A model generated the notes under the pieces. That model was given only the letters and a program-made list of their open reading frames with translations, searched no databases and was not told the origin of the DNA. Shown piece by piece: positions 52,367-60,661 of a stretch of 64,000 nucleotides of DNA. Origin of the DNA: Fulvivirga sediminis (GTDB lineage Bacteria > Bacteroidota > Bacteroidia > Cytophagales > Cyclobacteriaceae); contig NZ_JAESIY010000004.1 of NCBI RefSeq assembly GCF_016757215.1, positions 186,001 through 250,000 on the forward strand, in the 5' to 3' direction. The position numbers and the translations under genes are program-made. Position 1 is the stretch's first letter. Every line of letters starts with the position of its first letter.

Positions 52367-53179
52367 ATGAAAACATGGTTTGCCTGTAAAGTTAAGTATG
52401 GTAGAGAAACGGAAGAAGGATCATTAAAACAGGTAACAGATGCTTACCTCATGGATGCAGTGTCTTACACTGATGCAGAAACCCGTGTACATGATGTTAT
52501 TGGCAGGGAACTACCCGGAGAATTTTCTGTGACTCAAATAAGCAAGACCAATATAGCTGAGGTAATAAATTATGAAGACTCCGAAACTTGGTTTAAATGT
52601 AAGGTAGCCTATAGCGCTCTAGATGCAGATAGTGAAAAGGAAAAGAAAATAAACACCTATTTATTAGTTTCTGCAGACAATGTAAAAGAAGCTTATGAAC
52701 GTACTGAGAAGCATTTTGACAGTATGTTAGTGCCTTATGAAATCCCATCAATAACACTTACTAATTTTGTGGAAGTATTCCCGTACAATGGAGATGACAT
52801 ACCTAGCAATTTTAAACCAGTAAGTGAAGTGCCAGACTTCCAATACGAAGATGATGATGACAGCAATCTTGAAGAAGATGGCTCTGATATAATAGATAAA
52901 AATACTGGTGAAGTTATATCCTCCTCACTGGAAGCTGACCATGAGAATTTAGAAGAAGATGATGATGAAGTATCTATAAATACCTATTCTGAAGAACAAG
53001 AAGAAGAGGAAGACATTGAAAGTGATGAGCTAGAGGAAGACGAAGAGGAAAGCAATGAAGATACTGATTATGAAGACGATAACGAAGAATTAGAGGATGA
53101 AGAACTTACTGACGAGGAGGAAGATGATAATTTAGATGAGGATGAAAGTGAAGAAGATCTTGATAAAGGTCAAATTTAA
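52367..53179 (+). CDS. DUF4494 protein with acidic tail
   Basis: This 270-residue cytoplasmic protein starts MKTWFACKVKYGRETEEG, the usual start of the Bacteroidota family DUF4494, whose function is unknown. The domain covers about residues 1-145 and seems to contain an internal repeat: WFACKVKY near residue 4 and WFKCKVAY near 72. Residues from about 160 to the end are very rich in Asp and Glu (the last 60 residues are mostly acidic) and are probably disordered. Similar acidic tails in other proteins bind basic partners such as histone-like or ribosomal proteins; that is speculation here. A strong terminator follows. Confidence 0.8.
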   Translation: MKTWFACKVKYGRETEEGSLKQVTDAYLMDAVSYTDAETRVHDVIGRELPGEFSVTQISKTNIAEVINYEDSETWFKCKVAYSALDADSEKEKKINTYLLVSADNVKEAYERTEKHFDSMLVPYEIPSITLTNFVEVFPYNGDDIPSNFKPVSEVPDFQYEDDDDSNLEEDGSDIIDKNTGEVISSSLEADHENLEEDDDEVSINTYSEEQEEEEDIESDELEEDEEESNEDTDYEDDNEELEDEELTDEEEDDNLDEDESEEDLDKGQI

Positions 53180-53191
53180 ATATATGAAGTT

Positions 53192-53217
53192 ATCTGGTGG
53201 TATTTTTACCACCAGAT
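53192..53217 (+). terminator. Terminator after the DUF4494 gene
   Basis: ATCTGGTGGTA (53192-53202) pairs perfectly with TACCACCAGAT (53207-53217) around a TTTT loop, followed by TTTTC. Confidence 0.9.
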
Positions 53218-53279
53218 TTTTCAATTTTCATCTTGCATAAGAGTACAAAAAATGGTGAAAAGGTACTTTTACTTGCTCC

Positions 53280-54149
53280 CTAAATCAATGTTCTTTTTAC
53301 TTCTTCACTGTAAATAGGGATGGCTCCTTGGCGAGAAGCAACAAAAGCGCCTAATGAATTTGCTGTCTTAGAGGCAGCCAAAGCATTTCCTGTTTTAAGA
53401 AATTTATATACAAACCCGGCACTGAATGCATCTCCAGCACCTACTGTGTCTACTACCTTCACCTTATCTCCGGTAATAAACTCCAGCACGCCATGCCTAT
53501 ATATATAGCTCCCCTTCTCTCCTGCTGTAATAAGTATTAAACCAATACCAAACTGCTCAGAGACGTAAGCACAAAATTTCTTCATACTCAATGAATGTTG
53601 AAAAAGAAGATCAGAAAGAACCATCACTTCTCCATCATTGAGTTTAAGAATCGTGCACATCTCCATAGAATGAGTGATGATATTACGGTTATACCCTTCG
53701 GCACGCAAGTTTACATCATAAAAGACATGCTTAAACTGATTTTGTTCCACCAATGTTTTCAGCGTAATTTGGCTTAAATCACTCCTCTGAGCTAAAGAAC
53801 CAAAGTAAATCAAATCAAAGTGATGTTTATATACTTCACTATCATATCTGATAAAATCATATGCCACGGATCGTTGTATCGTATATTCTGGCTGTCCATC
53901 GGTCAGAGTAACATTTACAGTACCGGTTGGGTGCTGCTCGTCTTGCTGTACAAACTGAGTGCTAACCCTCAATTCCCTCATCTTCTCCAAAGCCAGATTA
54001 CCCAAATCATCATCCCCCACCTTCGAATACATATAACCTGATAAGCCACATTGCGCAATGTGTGCTATAAAATTTAAAGGTGCTCCTCCTAAATATTCTT
54101 TTTCTTCTATAATATCAAATAAGACCTCTCCAAAACTTAAAATCTTCAT
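53280..54149 (-). CDS. PfkB-family sugar kinase (fructokinase-like)
   Basis: This 289-residue kinase has the ribokinase fold: ILSFGEVLFDII at the start, GGAPLNFIAHIAQCG near residue 20 and the catalytic DTVGAGDAFSAGF near 237. The opening resembles bacterial fructokinases. In this locus it may phosphorylate fructose or a keto-sugar acid such as 2-keto-3-deoxygluconate; the sequence does not decide. It lies 113 bases downstream of the lacI-type gene on the same strand, so it may be co-transcribed with it. No operator was found directly in front of it. Confidence 0.85.
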   Translation of the reverse strand: MKILSFGEVLFDIIEEKEYLGGAPLNFIAHIAQCGLSGYMYSKVGDDDLGNLALEKMRELRVSTQFVQQDEQHPTGTVNVTLTDGQPEYTIQRSVAYDFIRYDSEVYKHHFDLIYFGSLAQRSDLSQITLKTLVEQNQFKHVFYDVNLRAEGYNRNIITHSMEMCTILKLNDGEVMVLSDLLFQHSLSMKKFCAYVSEQFGIGLILITAGEKGSYIYRHGVLEFITGDKVKVVDTVGAGDAFSAGFVYKFLKTGNALAASKTANSLGAFVASRQGAIPIYSEEVKRTLI

Positions 54150-54262
54150 GACCTATCCCCTTTAGGGCATTAATTCCAACTATTACCATTAATAATGTAT
54201 AATACACCTTACCATGCACTATTAATATAGAACAAATCAGGAAAACAAATGTCTAATTAAGG

Positions 54263-55288
54263 TTATTTTCTCTTGGTAGATGCTCTAACCAAAAGCTCAG
54301 TCCTGAGCATTATAGCCTCCGACTTTACCACATCTTTATACTGACTCTGCTTTAACACTTGCTGAGCTGCCAGTTTGCCCATTTCAATAGCAGGATGACT
54401 TACGGTAGAAAGCTGTGGGTCGATAATAAGAGATACAGGGTCGTTATTAAACCCTATCACCGCAAGCTCCTCAGGAATTTTTATACCTTTCTCCTTAGCA
54501 TACTGAATAAAACTTACCGCCGCAGTATCATTTACTGAAAAAATCGCGTCTGGAGGAGTTTCCATAGAAAGAAAATACTCAGCTATACGAAAACCTTCTT
54601 GAGCATTAAGTGAATCACTATGAACAATATACTCATCTTTAATAGGAATATTATATTCTCGCAATGCCGCCAAATATCCACTTTCCCTTTCTCTATATAT
54701 ATTTCTATACTGAGAACCACAAGCCAATGCTATACGCTGACAGCCCTGCTCTATCAAGTGCTCTGTTGCCATATAAGCTGCCGCAAAATTATCAATTACC
54801 ACTTTATCAGAGTTAAATTCATCCGCAACCCGATCAACAAACACTACCGGAATATTATTTTGGATAAAAGGATTAAAGTGATCATAACTTTGTGTTTCCA
54901 TAGCCAATGAAACTACCAAACCACTTATTCTACTATCGTACAAAGCTCTAGCATTGGCTACCTCATTGTCGAAACTATCATGAGACTGAGAAATAATTAC
55001 ATTATATCCCGCTTTATTCGCCTCTTCTTCTATACCACTGATCAGTGACGAAACAAAAGGCCTATTTATCCAAGAAATTATAACCCCAATATTATTAGTC
55101 CTATTATTTCTTAAGCTGGCAGCTATACTATTTGGCCTGTAGCCTCGTTTCTGCGCCACCTTCTTAACTTCTTTAATCATTTCCTTACTAATACTAAAAT
55201 GATCCTTCAAAGCCCTGGAGACTGTGGATGGAGACACTTTCAATTCTTGGGCAATATCATAAATCGTCACCCCTTTTTTATTTTTCAT
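54263..55288 (-). CDS. LacI-family transcriptional regulator
   Basis: This 341-residue regulator has an N-terminal LacI helix-turn-helix (GVTIYDIAQELKVSPSTVSR) and a periplasmic-binding-protein-like sugar domain with VIGFNNDPVSLIIDPQLSTV near the end. The ATG at 55288 is chosen since the family starts just ahead of VTIYDIA; another ATG at 55318 is possible. Four palindromes of GCAAyCGrTTG type lie in front of its own gene, the SDR, the TRAP operon and the xylanase, so it probably binds these and represses all four until a uronate or oligosaccharide inducer binds. Effector is unknown. Confidence 0.92.
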   Translation of the reverse strand: MKNKKGVTIYDIAQELKVSPSTVSRALKDHFSISKEMIKEVKKVAQKRGYRPNSIAASLRNNRTNNIGVIISWINRPFVSSLISGIEEEANKAGYNVIISQSHDSFDNEVANARALYDSRISGLVVSLAMETQSYDHFNPFIQNNIPVVFVDRVADEFNSDKVVIDNFAAAYMATEHLIEQGCQRIALACGSQYRNIYRERESGYLAALREYNIPIKDEYIVHSDSLNAQEGFRIAEYFLSMETPPDAIFSVNDTAAVSFIQYAKEKGIKIPEELAVIGFNNDPVSLIIDPQLSTVSHPAIEMGKLAAQQVLKQSQYKDVVKSEAIMLRTELLVRASTKRK

Positions 55289-55389
55289 TTCTCCATCATT
55301 TTCGTAAATGGTAACCATTGCAATGGTTGAACTTCTTCATTAAATCCTTCTTTATTAATATTTCTATCAAAATCAATATAATAAAAATT

Positions 55390-55405
55390 ACGCAATCGAT
55401 TGTGT
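55390..55405. promoter_or_regulatory. LacI operator 1 (autoregulation)
   Basis: ACGCAATCGATTGTGT; the two half sites match at 7 of 8 positions. It lies about 100 bases upstream of the lacI start and shares the GCAATCGATTG core with the operators at 59311 and 59466. Confidence 0.8.
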
Positions 55406-55578
55406 AATCTGCTTAAACTTTTTATCTTGTGCGCATAATTGCAGCAAATTGTTAAAAATTTGTCATCACAAGAGCATACTATAATCACGGAATATGTATG
55501 GAAACCGAAGCTAATATTGGTTTAATTGCGTTTTGAGGTGAACCTAAACCATTTCACTAAGTATGACAACACCTTTTT

Positions 55579-55594
55579 ACACAACCGGTTGCGT
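55579..55594. promoter_or_regulatory. LacI operator 2 (SDR promoter)
   Basis: ACACAACCGGTTGCGT; 7 of 8 symmetric positions. It covers the TTG at 55589-55591 that is spaced 20 bases from the -7 element TATTTTTG at 55612-55619, so binding would block the SDR promoter. Confidence 0.78.
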
Positions 55595-55611
55595 TTTCTT
55601 GTAGGCGTATC

Positions 55612-55619
55612 TATTTTTG
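55612..55619 (+). promoter_or_regulatory. Bacteroidota -7 element for the SDR gene
   Basis: TATTTTTG fits TAnnTTTG, with a TTG (55589-55591) 20 bases upstream as the -33 element, inside operator 2. The SDR start is 38 bases downstream. Confidence 0.6.
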
Positions 55620-55657
55620 AATAGCCTAAAAAGCATAAATATTAATCAACACAATCA

Positions 55658-56470
55658 ATGGCAGATTTTAGCATTAAAGATAAAGTAGCAGTAATCACAG
55701 GAGGCTCCGGTGTGCTAGGTAGTAATATAGCAGAAGGCTTTGCCAAAGCTGGGGCAAAAATGGTCATAATAGGGAGAACCGAGCATAAGGTAGAAGAAGT
55801 TGTAAACAAACTTAAATCCCTTAATACTGAGGTTATGGGCCTCACTTGTGATGTATTAGACAATGACGCTTTAAAAAAAGCGGCAGATGATATTCTAGAA
55901 AAATTTGGAAGTATTGATATTCTCGTTAATGCGGCGGGAGGAAATACCAGTGGAGCTACTTTACAGCCTGATCAAGAAGTATTTGATCTTAAGCCTGATA
56001 ATTTAGATGAGGCTTTGAATTTAAACCTTAACGGCACTATATATCCCTCCCTCATTTTCGGTAAAGTCATGGCAAAAAAAGGTTCTGGGTCAATCATCAA
56101 TGTATCTTCCATGGCCGCTTACTCGGCTATTACCAGAGTACCAGCCTATACCGTAGCCAAATCTGGCATTAATGGCTTTACTCAATGGTTAGCTTGTGAA
56201 ATGGCTCATAAATACGGTGACAAGGTGAGGGTTAACGCCATAGCCCCAGGCTTCTTTATAGGCGAACAAAATAGAAAACTCCTAATCAAAGAAAATGGAG
56301 AACTCACTGAAAGAAGCGAAAAAATCATCAATAAAACCCCCATGGGTAGATTTGGAGATATCACTGAACTGAACGGCATCGTCCAGTTTCTATGTTCTGA
56401 TGCAGCAAGCTTTATTACTGGAGCTGTAATTCCTGTAGATGGTGGATTTAATGCATTTAGCGGAGTGTAA
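55658..56470 (+). CDS. SDR oxidoreductase, probable D-mannonate oxidoreductase (UxuB-like)
   Basis: This 270-residue short-chain dehydrogenase has the NAD(P) motif TGGSGVLG (14-21), NAAGG near 91, Ser150/Ser151, and catalytic Tyr164 and Lys168 (AYTVAKSG). The C-terminal third (GEQNRKLLIKENGELTERS, TPMGRFGDI, IPVDGGFNAFSGV) is like the SDR-type D-mannonate oxidoreductase of Bacillus, which converts fructuronate and mannonate in glucuronate use. Next to a TRAP transporter and under LacI operators, a uronate role fits well. An alternative is the SDR that reduces the alginate-derived keto-uronate DEH. Confidence 0.8.
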   Translation: MADFSIKDKVAVITGGSGVLGSNIAEGFAKAGAKMVIIGRTEHKVEEVVNKLKSLNTEVMGLTCDVLDNDALKKAADDILEKFGSIDILVNAAGGNTSGATLQPDQEVFDLKPDNLDEALNLNLNGTIYPSLIFGKVMAKKGSGSIINVSSMAAYSAITRVPAYTVAKSGINGFTQWLACEMAHKYGDKVRVNAIAPGFFIGEQNRKLLIKENGELTERSEKIINKTPMGRFGDITELNGIVQFLCSDAASFITGAVIPVDGGFNAFSGV

Positions 56471-56481
56471 ATTCACTCCGC
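56460..56481. terminator. Terminator between the SDR and TRAP genes
   Basis: GCGGAGTG (56460-56467) pairs with CACTCCGC (56474-56481) with the SDR stop codon in the 6-base loop, then CTTTCTCTTTT. The TRAP operon ends from the other side 28 bases further. Confidence 0.82.
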
Positions 56482-56508
56482 CTTTCTCTTTTAACCACAT
56501 GTAGTTAA

Positions 56509-57801
56509 TTAATACCCGAATACATTAGGCAGCCATAAACTAAGCTGAGGAATGTAAGTAACAAGAATAAGTACTAGCAGCATGGCCACGAAAAGTGGAA
56601 GCAATGGCTTTATCACTTTTTGTATGGAGGTCTTAGCTACTCCTACCCCCACAAACAATACCGAACCTACAGGTGGGGTACATAAGCCTATACACAGATT
56701 GAGCACCATTACTATTCCAAAATGAATAGGATCCATACCCAAATCTTTTACTACAGGTAAAAATATAGGAGTAAAAATCAATACGGCTGGTGTCATATCC
56801 ATAAACACACCTATAAAAAGAAGTATAAGGTTAATGATTAAAAGTATCACAAACTTATTATCACTTAGTTGCAGCAATGCTTCGCTAAATGACTGAGGGA
56901 TATCGGCATAAGCCATAACCCATGACATACTCATAGAAGTACCGATAAGAAGAAGAACAATACTAGTTGTTAAAATGGACTTGATAAAAATATCAAAAAA
57001 CCGCTCCTTATTCATTTCTCCATATATCAAAGACAAAACAAAAGTATATAGAACGGCTACACCCGATGCTTCTGTAGCAGTAAATATGCCTGTAACAATA
57101 CCTCCAATTACCACAACCAGTAAAAACAAACTAGGTAAAGCATCAAAAAACTTCAGTATCAAGTCTCTGAAAGTAGTTCTAGAGCCTGTAGGGTAATTTT
57201 TCTTTTTGGCCCAATAAGCAGCCACCGCCATAAGTACCAGCCCTGTGATAATACCTGGAATATAACCTGCCAGAAACAGGGCTGTAATAGAAGCCCCACC
57301 ACTAGCCAATGAATACACAATAAGAATATTTGAAGGAGGAATAATCAGACCTGTAGTGGCACTGGTAATATTAATAGCTGCACCAAATTCTCTAGGATAG
57401 CCTTCCTTCTCCATTCTAGGACCTAAAATACCTCCTATAGCAGAGGCCGCTGCTGCTGCAGAACCGGAAATGGCGCCAAAGAGCATAGCTCCTATAATAT
57501 TCACATAGGCCAAGCCTCCCGGAAAAGAGCCCACTAAAGCCTTAGCAAAAGCAATCAATCTATTGGCTATTCCTCCTTGATTCATAATCTGGCCTGAGAG
57601 CACAAAAAATGGAATAGCCAATAGCGCAAAACTATCAAGCCCTGTAGCCATACGCTGAGCTACGGTAGTAAAGGCCGGAATAGAATCAATTGAAACAAGC
57701 ATAGTTAATAAAGTAGATAAACCTATGCTCCAGGCTACTGGTAAACCTAACCCCAGAAATATTAAGAAAGTAACTACTAGTATTATAACTTCAATGGCCA
57801 T
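56509..57801 (-). CDS. TRAP transporter large permease (DctM type)
   Basis: This 430-residue inner-membrane protein has about 12 hydrophobic helices and the DctM signatures: SIGLSTLLTMLVSIDS near the start, FGAISGSAAAAASAIGGI near 110, and LGMDPIHFGIVMVLNLCIGLCTPPVG near 345. It drives uptake with an ion gradient together with the small permease (11-base overlap) and the binding protein. TRAP systems carry carboxylated sugars or organic acids; here uronates are likely. It is the last gene of the three-gene TRAP operon and converges with the SDR gene. Confidence 0.95.
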   Translation of the reverse strand: MAIEVIILVVTFLIFLGLGLPVAWSIGLSTLLTMLVSIDSIPAFTTVAQRMATGLDSFALLAIPFFVLSGQIMNQGGIANRLIAFAKALVGSFPGGLAYVNIIGAMLFGAISGSAAAAASAIGGILGPRMEKEGYPREFGAAINITSATTGLIIPPSNILIVYSLASGGASITALFLAGYIPGIITGLVLMAVAAYWAKKKNYPTGSRTTFRDLILKFFDALPSLFLLVVVIGGIVTGIFTATEASGVAVLYTFVLSLIYGEMNKERFFDIFIKSILTTSIVLLLIGTSMSMSWVMAYADIPQSFSEALLQLSDNKFVILLIINLILLFIGVFMDMTPAVLIFTPIFLPVVKDLGMDPIHFGIVMVLNLCIGLCTPPVGSVLFVGVGVAKTSIQKVIKPLLPLFVAMLLVLILVTYIPQLSLWLPNVFGY

Positions 57802-58264
57802 CGGAAATGTTTTTTGGAGAAATGATTTCTGCTAGTTTATAAATAAGTATCAGCACACCGCTAATAGGAATTATGGCATAAATGACAAAAAGTGGAATGT
57901 TTAAAGCGGGAGAATTCTGAGATAGCATATAAGTTATATACACCAAGCGACCTCCGCCTAAAATCATAGCTGTAAAAGCAAATATGCAAATCAGTAAGTT
58001 TTGCAGAACTTTCAAACGCACCTGCTGCTTTTCGTTTAGCTTATCAGACAAAAGATTAATGGCTAAGTGACTCCCCTGGCCAGAAGCATAGGCAGCTCCT
58101 AATACGCCAATCCATATCAAGAGAAATCGAGCCAATTCATCAGTAAAAGAACTTGGAGACACTAAAATATATCTGGAAAACACCTGCCACAATACATCTA
58201 GAACCATGACCACCATTAAAATTACCAGCACATAGGATAAGCCTCTATTTATAACCTTTATCAT
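57791..58264 (-). CDS. TRAP transporter small permease (DctQ type)
   Basis: This 157-residue membrane protein has four hydrophobic helices, the normal DctQ layout. FTDELARFLLIWIGVLGAA near residue 40 and GSHLAINLLSDKL near 63 are family motifs. It overlaps the large permease gene by 11 bases and the binding protein gene by 4 bases (ATGA), a clear operon order P-Q-M. Confidence 0.92.
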   Translation of the reverse strand: MIKVINRGLSYVLVILMVVMVLDVLWQVFSRYILVSPSSFTDELARFLLIWIGVLGAAYASGQGSHLAINLLSDKLNEKQQVRLKVLQNLLICIFAFTAMILGGGRLVYITYMLSQNSPALNIPLFVIYAIIPISGVLILIYKLAEIISPKNISDGH

Positions 58265-59250
58265 TTTGTGTTCTTGATTTTTTGAATCAAACTATTCATT
58301 CTGGCTTCTGAGCCATAGGAATCATACATCTCTTCCACCTTAGAACTGAAGAGCTGCTTATCCGGATAAATAACTTCTACGCCATCTGCTTTTACAGCCT
58401 CAATAGCATCTTTCTCTGCCTTTTGCCATAAAGTACGCTGATATTTCACTGATTCCTCTACCCCGTCTTGCAGCCATTTCCTCTCCTCTTCGGAAAGCTG
58501 ATCCCACACCACAGTACTCATTACTAAAACGTCTGGCAGATAGGTATGCTCATCTATGGTGTAATATTTACATACCTCATAATGGTGCGAGAGATAAAAA
58601 CTAGGAGGATTATTCTCCGCTCCATCTACAATTCCTTGTTGTAAGGCAGTGTACAACTCTCCCCAAGAAACAGGAGTAGGTGAACCTCCAAGAGCCTTTA
58701 CCATGTCTATAGAAGAAGCACTTTCCTGCACCCTAATCTTCAATCCCTTAAGATCCTCAGGGGTATGAATTGGTTTATTTATAGTATAAAAACTACGGCT
58801 ACCGGCATCATAATAGGCTATACCTTTTAACCAGTATTTCTTGCCCTCTCCCAACAGTTCTTGTCCCAAATCACTATCTAATACATTGTAATAATGCTCT
58901 CTATCACGAAATAAAAATGGTAAACCAAACACTTTCATGCCTGGAGCAAAATTCTCAAGAACACCGGTAGACACTTTTGTCATGCCTAAACTACCTATCT
59001 GAAGCAATTCCAGGCATTCGCGCTCGGTTCCCAGCTGCTGACTAGGATATATATCTATTTTTAAGGTACCCTTAGATTTTTCCTCCACACGATCTGCCAT
59101 GAACTCCATGGCAACATGCACAGGATGAGATACATCAAGCCCATGAGCCAATTTTATGGTCTTAACATTACTCTTCTGGCCACAACCCATGACCAGAGTA
59201 AGAATAATGCAAACCATTGTCTTCTCAATCGTTTTCAGTTTATATATCAT
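58261..59250 (-). CDS. TRAP substrate-binding lipoprotein (DctP type)
   Basis: This 329-residue protein has a lipoprotein signal with lipobox LVMGC near residue 23, so it is anchored to a membrane rather than free in the periplasm. The DctP fold is shown by TIKLAHGLDVSHPVHVAM, QLGTERECLELLQIG, and LKGLKIRVQESASSIDMVKALGG, where the arginine of KIRV normally salt-bridges the substrate carboxylate. It is the first gene of the TRAP operon, with a strong LacI-type operator 60 bases upstream and a weaker copy 30 bases upstream. Uronate uptake is inferred. Confidence 0.93.
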   Translation of the reverse strand: MIYKLKTIEKTMVCIILTLVMGCGQKSNVKTIKLAHGLDVSHPVHVAMEFMADRVEEKSKGTLKIDIYPSQQLGTERECLELLQIGSLGMTKVSTGVLENFAPGMKVFGLPFLFRDREHYYNVLDSDLGQELLGEGKKYWLKGIAYYDAGSRSFYTINKPIHTPEDLKGLKIRVQESASSIDMVKALGGSPTPVSWGELYTALQQGIVDGAENNPPSFYLSHHYEVCKYYTIDEHTYLPDVLVMSTVVWDQLSEEERKWLQDGVEESVKYQRTLWQKAEKDAIEAVKADGVEVIYPDKQLFSSKVEEMYDSYGSEARMNSLIQKIKNTK

Positions 59251-59278
59251 ACCAAATCTGTCTAACCGAATATTTTAC

Positions 59279-59294
59279 CTCAATCGATTTCTAC
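59279..59294. promoter_or_regulatory. Weak extra LacI-type operator in front of TRAP
   Basis: CTCAATCGATTTCT is a degraded copy of the operator, 30 bases before the dctP start and 17 bases from the stronger site. It could allow cooperative binding or be chance in this AT-rich stretch. Confidence 0.35.
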
Positions 59295-59310
59295 AAGCAC
59301 AAAAAGAGTT

Positions 59311-59326
59311 GTGCAATCGATTGTAC
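59311..59326. promoter_or_regulatory. LacI operator 3 (TRAP promoter)
   Basis: GTGCAATCGATTGTAC; 7 of 8 symmetric positions. On the minus strand its TTG lies 20 bases before a TAGAAATC sequence that could be the -7 element of the TRAP operon. Confidence 0.8.
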
Positions 59327-59465
59327 ACAAATATATAATTTATGAAATGATAAAAAAATAAAATTTAATTTCTAAAATTAGATAATCATTTAGTTTCATG
59401 TTTTATCGAACTAAATCAAAATTTCAATCCTTTGCTGAGTTTAAACTAACTCTTTATTTTCGTTT

Positions 59466-59481
59466 ACGCAATCGATTGTTT
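59466..59481. promoter_or_regulatory. LacI operator 4 (xylanase promoter)
   Basis: ACGCAATCGATTGTTT, with the same core as operators 1 and 3. It lies 29 bases before the GH10 ATG; the TTG inside it is spaced 18 bases from TATCATAC, a possible -7 element. Confidence 0.8.
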
Positions 59482-59510
59482 AAATTAATGAAAATCTATC
59501 ATACTTAGAA

Positions 59511-60644
59511 ATGAACAACCACAGCTCACTGAATATCAGTACAATATTTTTTATTCTTATTTTCATGTCTGTCTTCCTATCCTGTCAGAAAGGAGCAAAA
59601 GAAACTTCTTCACATTCGTCTACAGACTCTATAATGGGTTTAAAGGATTATTATCAGGATTACTTTCCAGTAGGCGTCGCTGTATATCCAGAGGCACTCG
59701 AGGGCGAGCAATCAAAACTAATCATCAATGAGTTTAATAGTATGACGCCTGAAAATGTCATGAAAATGGGACCAATTCACCCTGAGCCTAACACCTATTA
59801 TTGGAAAGATGCTGATAAAATCGTGGCTTTTGCCAGAAAAAATAACATGAAACTACGCGGGCATGCACTATGCTGGCATCAACAAACTCCAGATTGGCTA
59901 TTTACCGATAGCCTAGGGAATACAATAGGCAAGAAGGCTTTATTAAAAAGACTTAAGGAGCACATCTACACCGTGGTTAAAAGATACAAAGGAGATATTT
60001 ATGCCTGGGATGTAGTAAATGAAGCTGTAGCTGATGATTCTACAAAAATTTTCAGAGAATCTGAATGGTATCAGATCAGTGGTGAAGAATTCGTAGCCAA
60101 GGCCTTTCAGTATGCTCATGAAGCTGATCCTAACGCTAAGCTTTTCTACAATGATTATAACATAGTAAGGCCTGAAAAAAGACGACGACTCTATAAATTT
60201 TTAAAAAAACTTATAGATAACGAAGTGCCAATTGATGGAGTTGGCATACAGGGACACTGGTCCATATTTGAACCCACAGAAAATGAACTAAGACAAGCCA
60301 TTGACAGCTACTCCTCACTAGGTTTGAAGGTACAAATCACAGAACTAGATGTTTCTATATACCCTTGGGAAAAGAATGTTCGCGAAAAAAGGGAAGGAGA
60401 AAAAGATGACTATACTCCTGAGCTAAAAAAGCGCCAAACTGATCAATATGAGATGTTCTTTAGAGTTTTTAGAGATTATAAAAATACGCTAACCGGAGTT
60501 ACTTTCTGGAATATTTCAGATCAATACAGCTGGCTTGATACCTACCCGGTGCCAGGTAGAAAAAACTATCCGCTGTTATTTGATCAAAATCTACAGCGTA
60601 AACAAGCGTATGAAAAAGTTGTTGATTTTTATAAGAAAAACTAA
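59511..60644 (+). CDS. GH10 endo-beta-1,4-xylanase lipoprotein
   Basis: This 377-residue glycoside hydrolase cuts internal xylose linkages in xylan. The lipobox is VFLSC with Cys25, so the enzyme is membrane anchored, probably outer membrane. The GH10 barrel shows FNSMTPENVMKMGPIHPEPN, RGHALCWHQQTPDWL, the acid/base Glu171 in WDVVNEAV and the nucleophile Glu279 in ITELDVS. Downstream after 17 bases is an aldo/keto reductase. The operator just upstream places it under the LacI regulator. No SusC/SusD pair is in the window, so oligosaccharides must enter by another system. Confidence 0.94.
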   Translation: MNNHSSLNISTIFFILIFMSVFLSCQKGAKETSSHSSTDSIMGLKDYYQDYFPVGVAVYPEALEGEQSKLIINEFNSMTPENVMKMGPIHPEPNTYYWKDADKIVAFARKNNMKLRGHALCWHQQTPDWLFTDSLGNTIGKKALLKRLKEHIYTVVKRYKGDIYAWDVVNEAVADDSTKIFRESEWYQISGEEFVAKAFQYAHEADPNAKLFYNDYNIVRPEKRRRLYKFLKKLIDNEVPIDGVGIQGHWSIFEPTENELRQAIDSYSSLGLKVQITELDVSIYPWEKNVREKREGEKDDYTPELKKRQTDQYEMFFRVFRDYKNTLTGVTFWNISDQYSWLDTYPVPGRKNYPLLFDQNLQRKQAYEKVVDFYKKN

Positions 60645-60661
60645 TTATTAAGATTAACACC

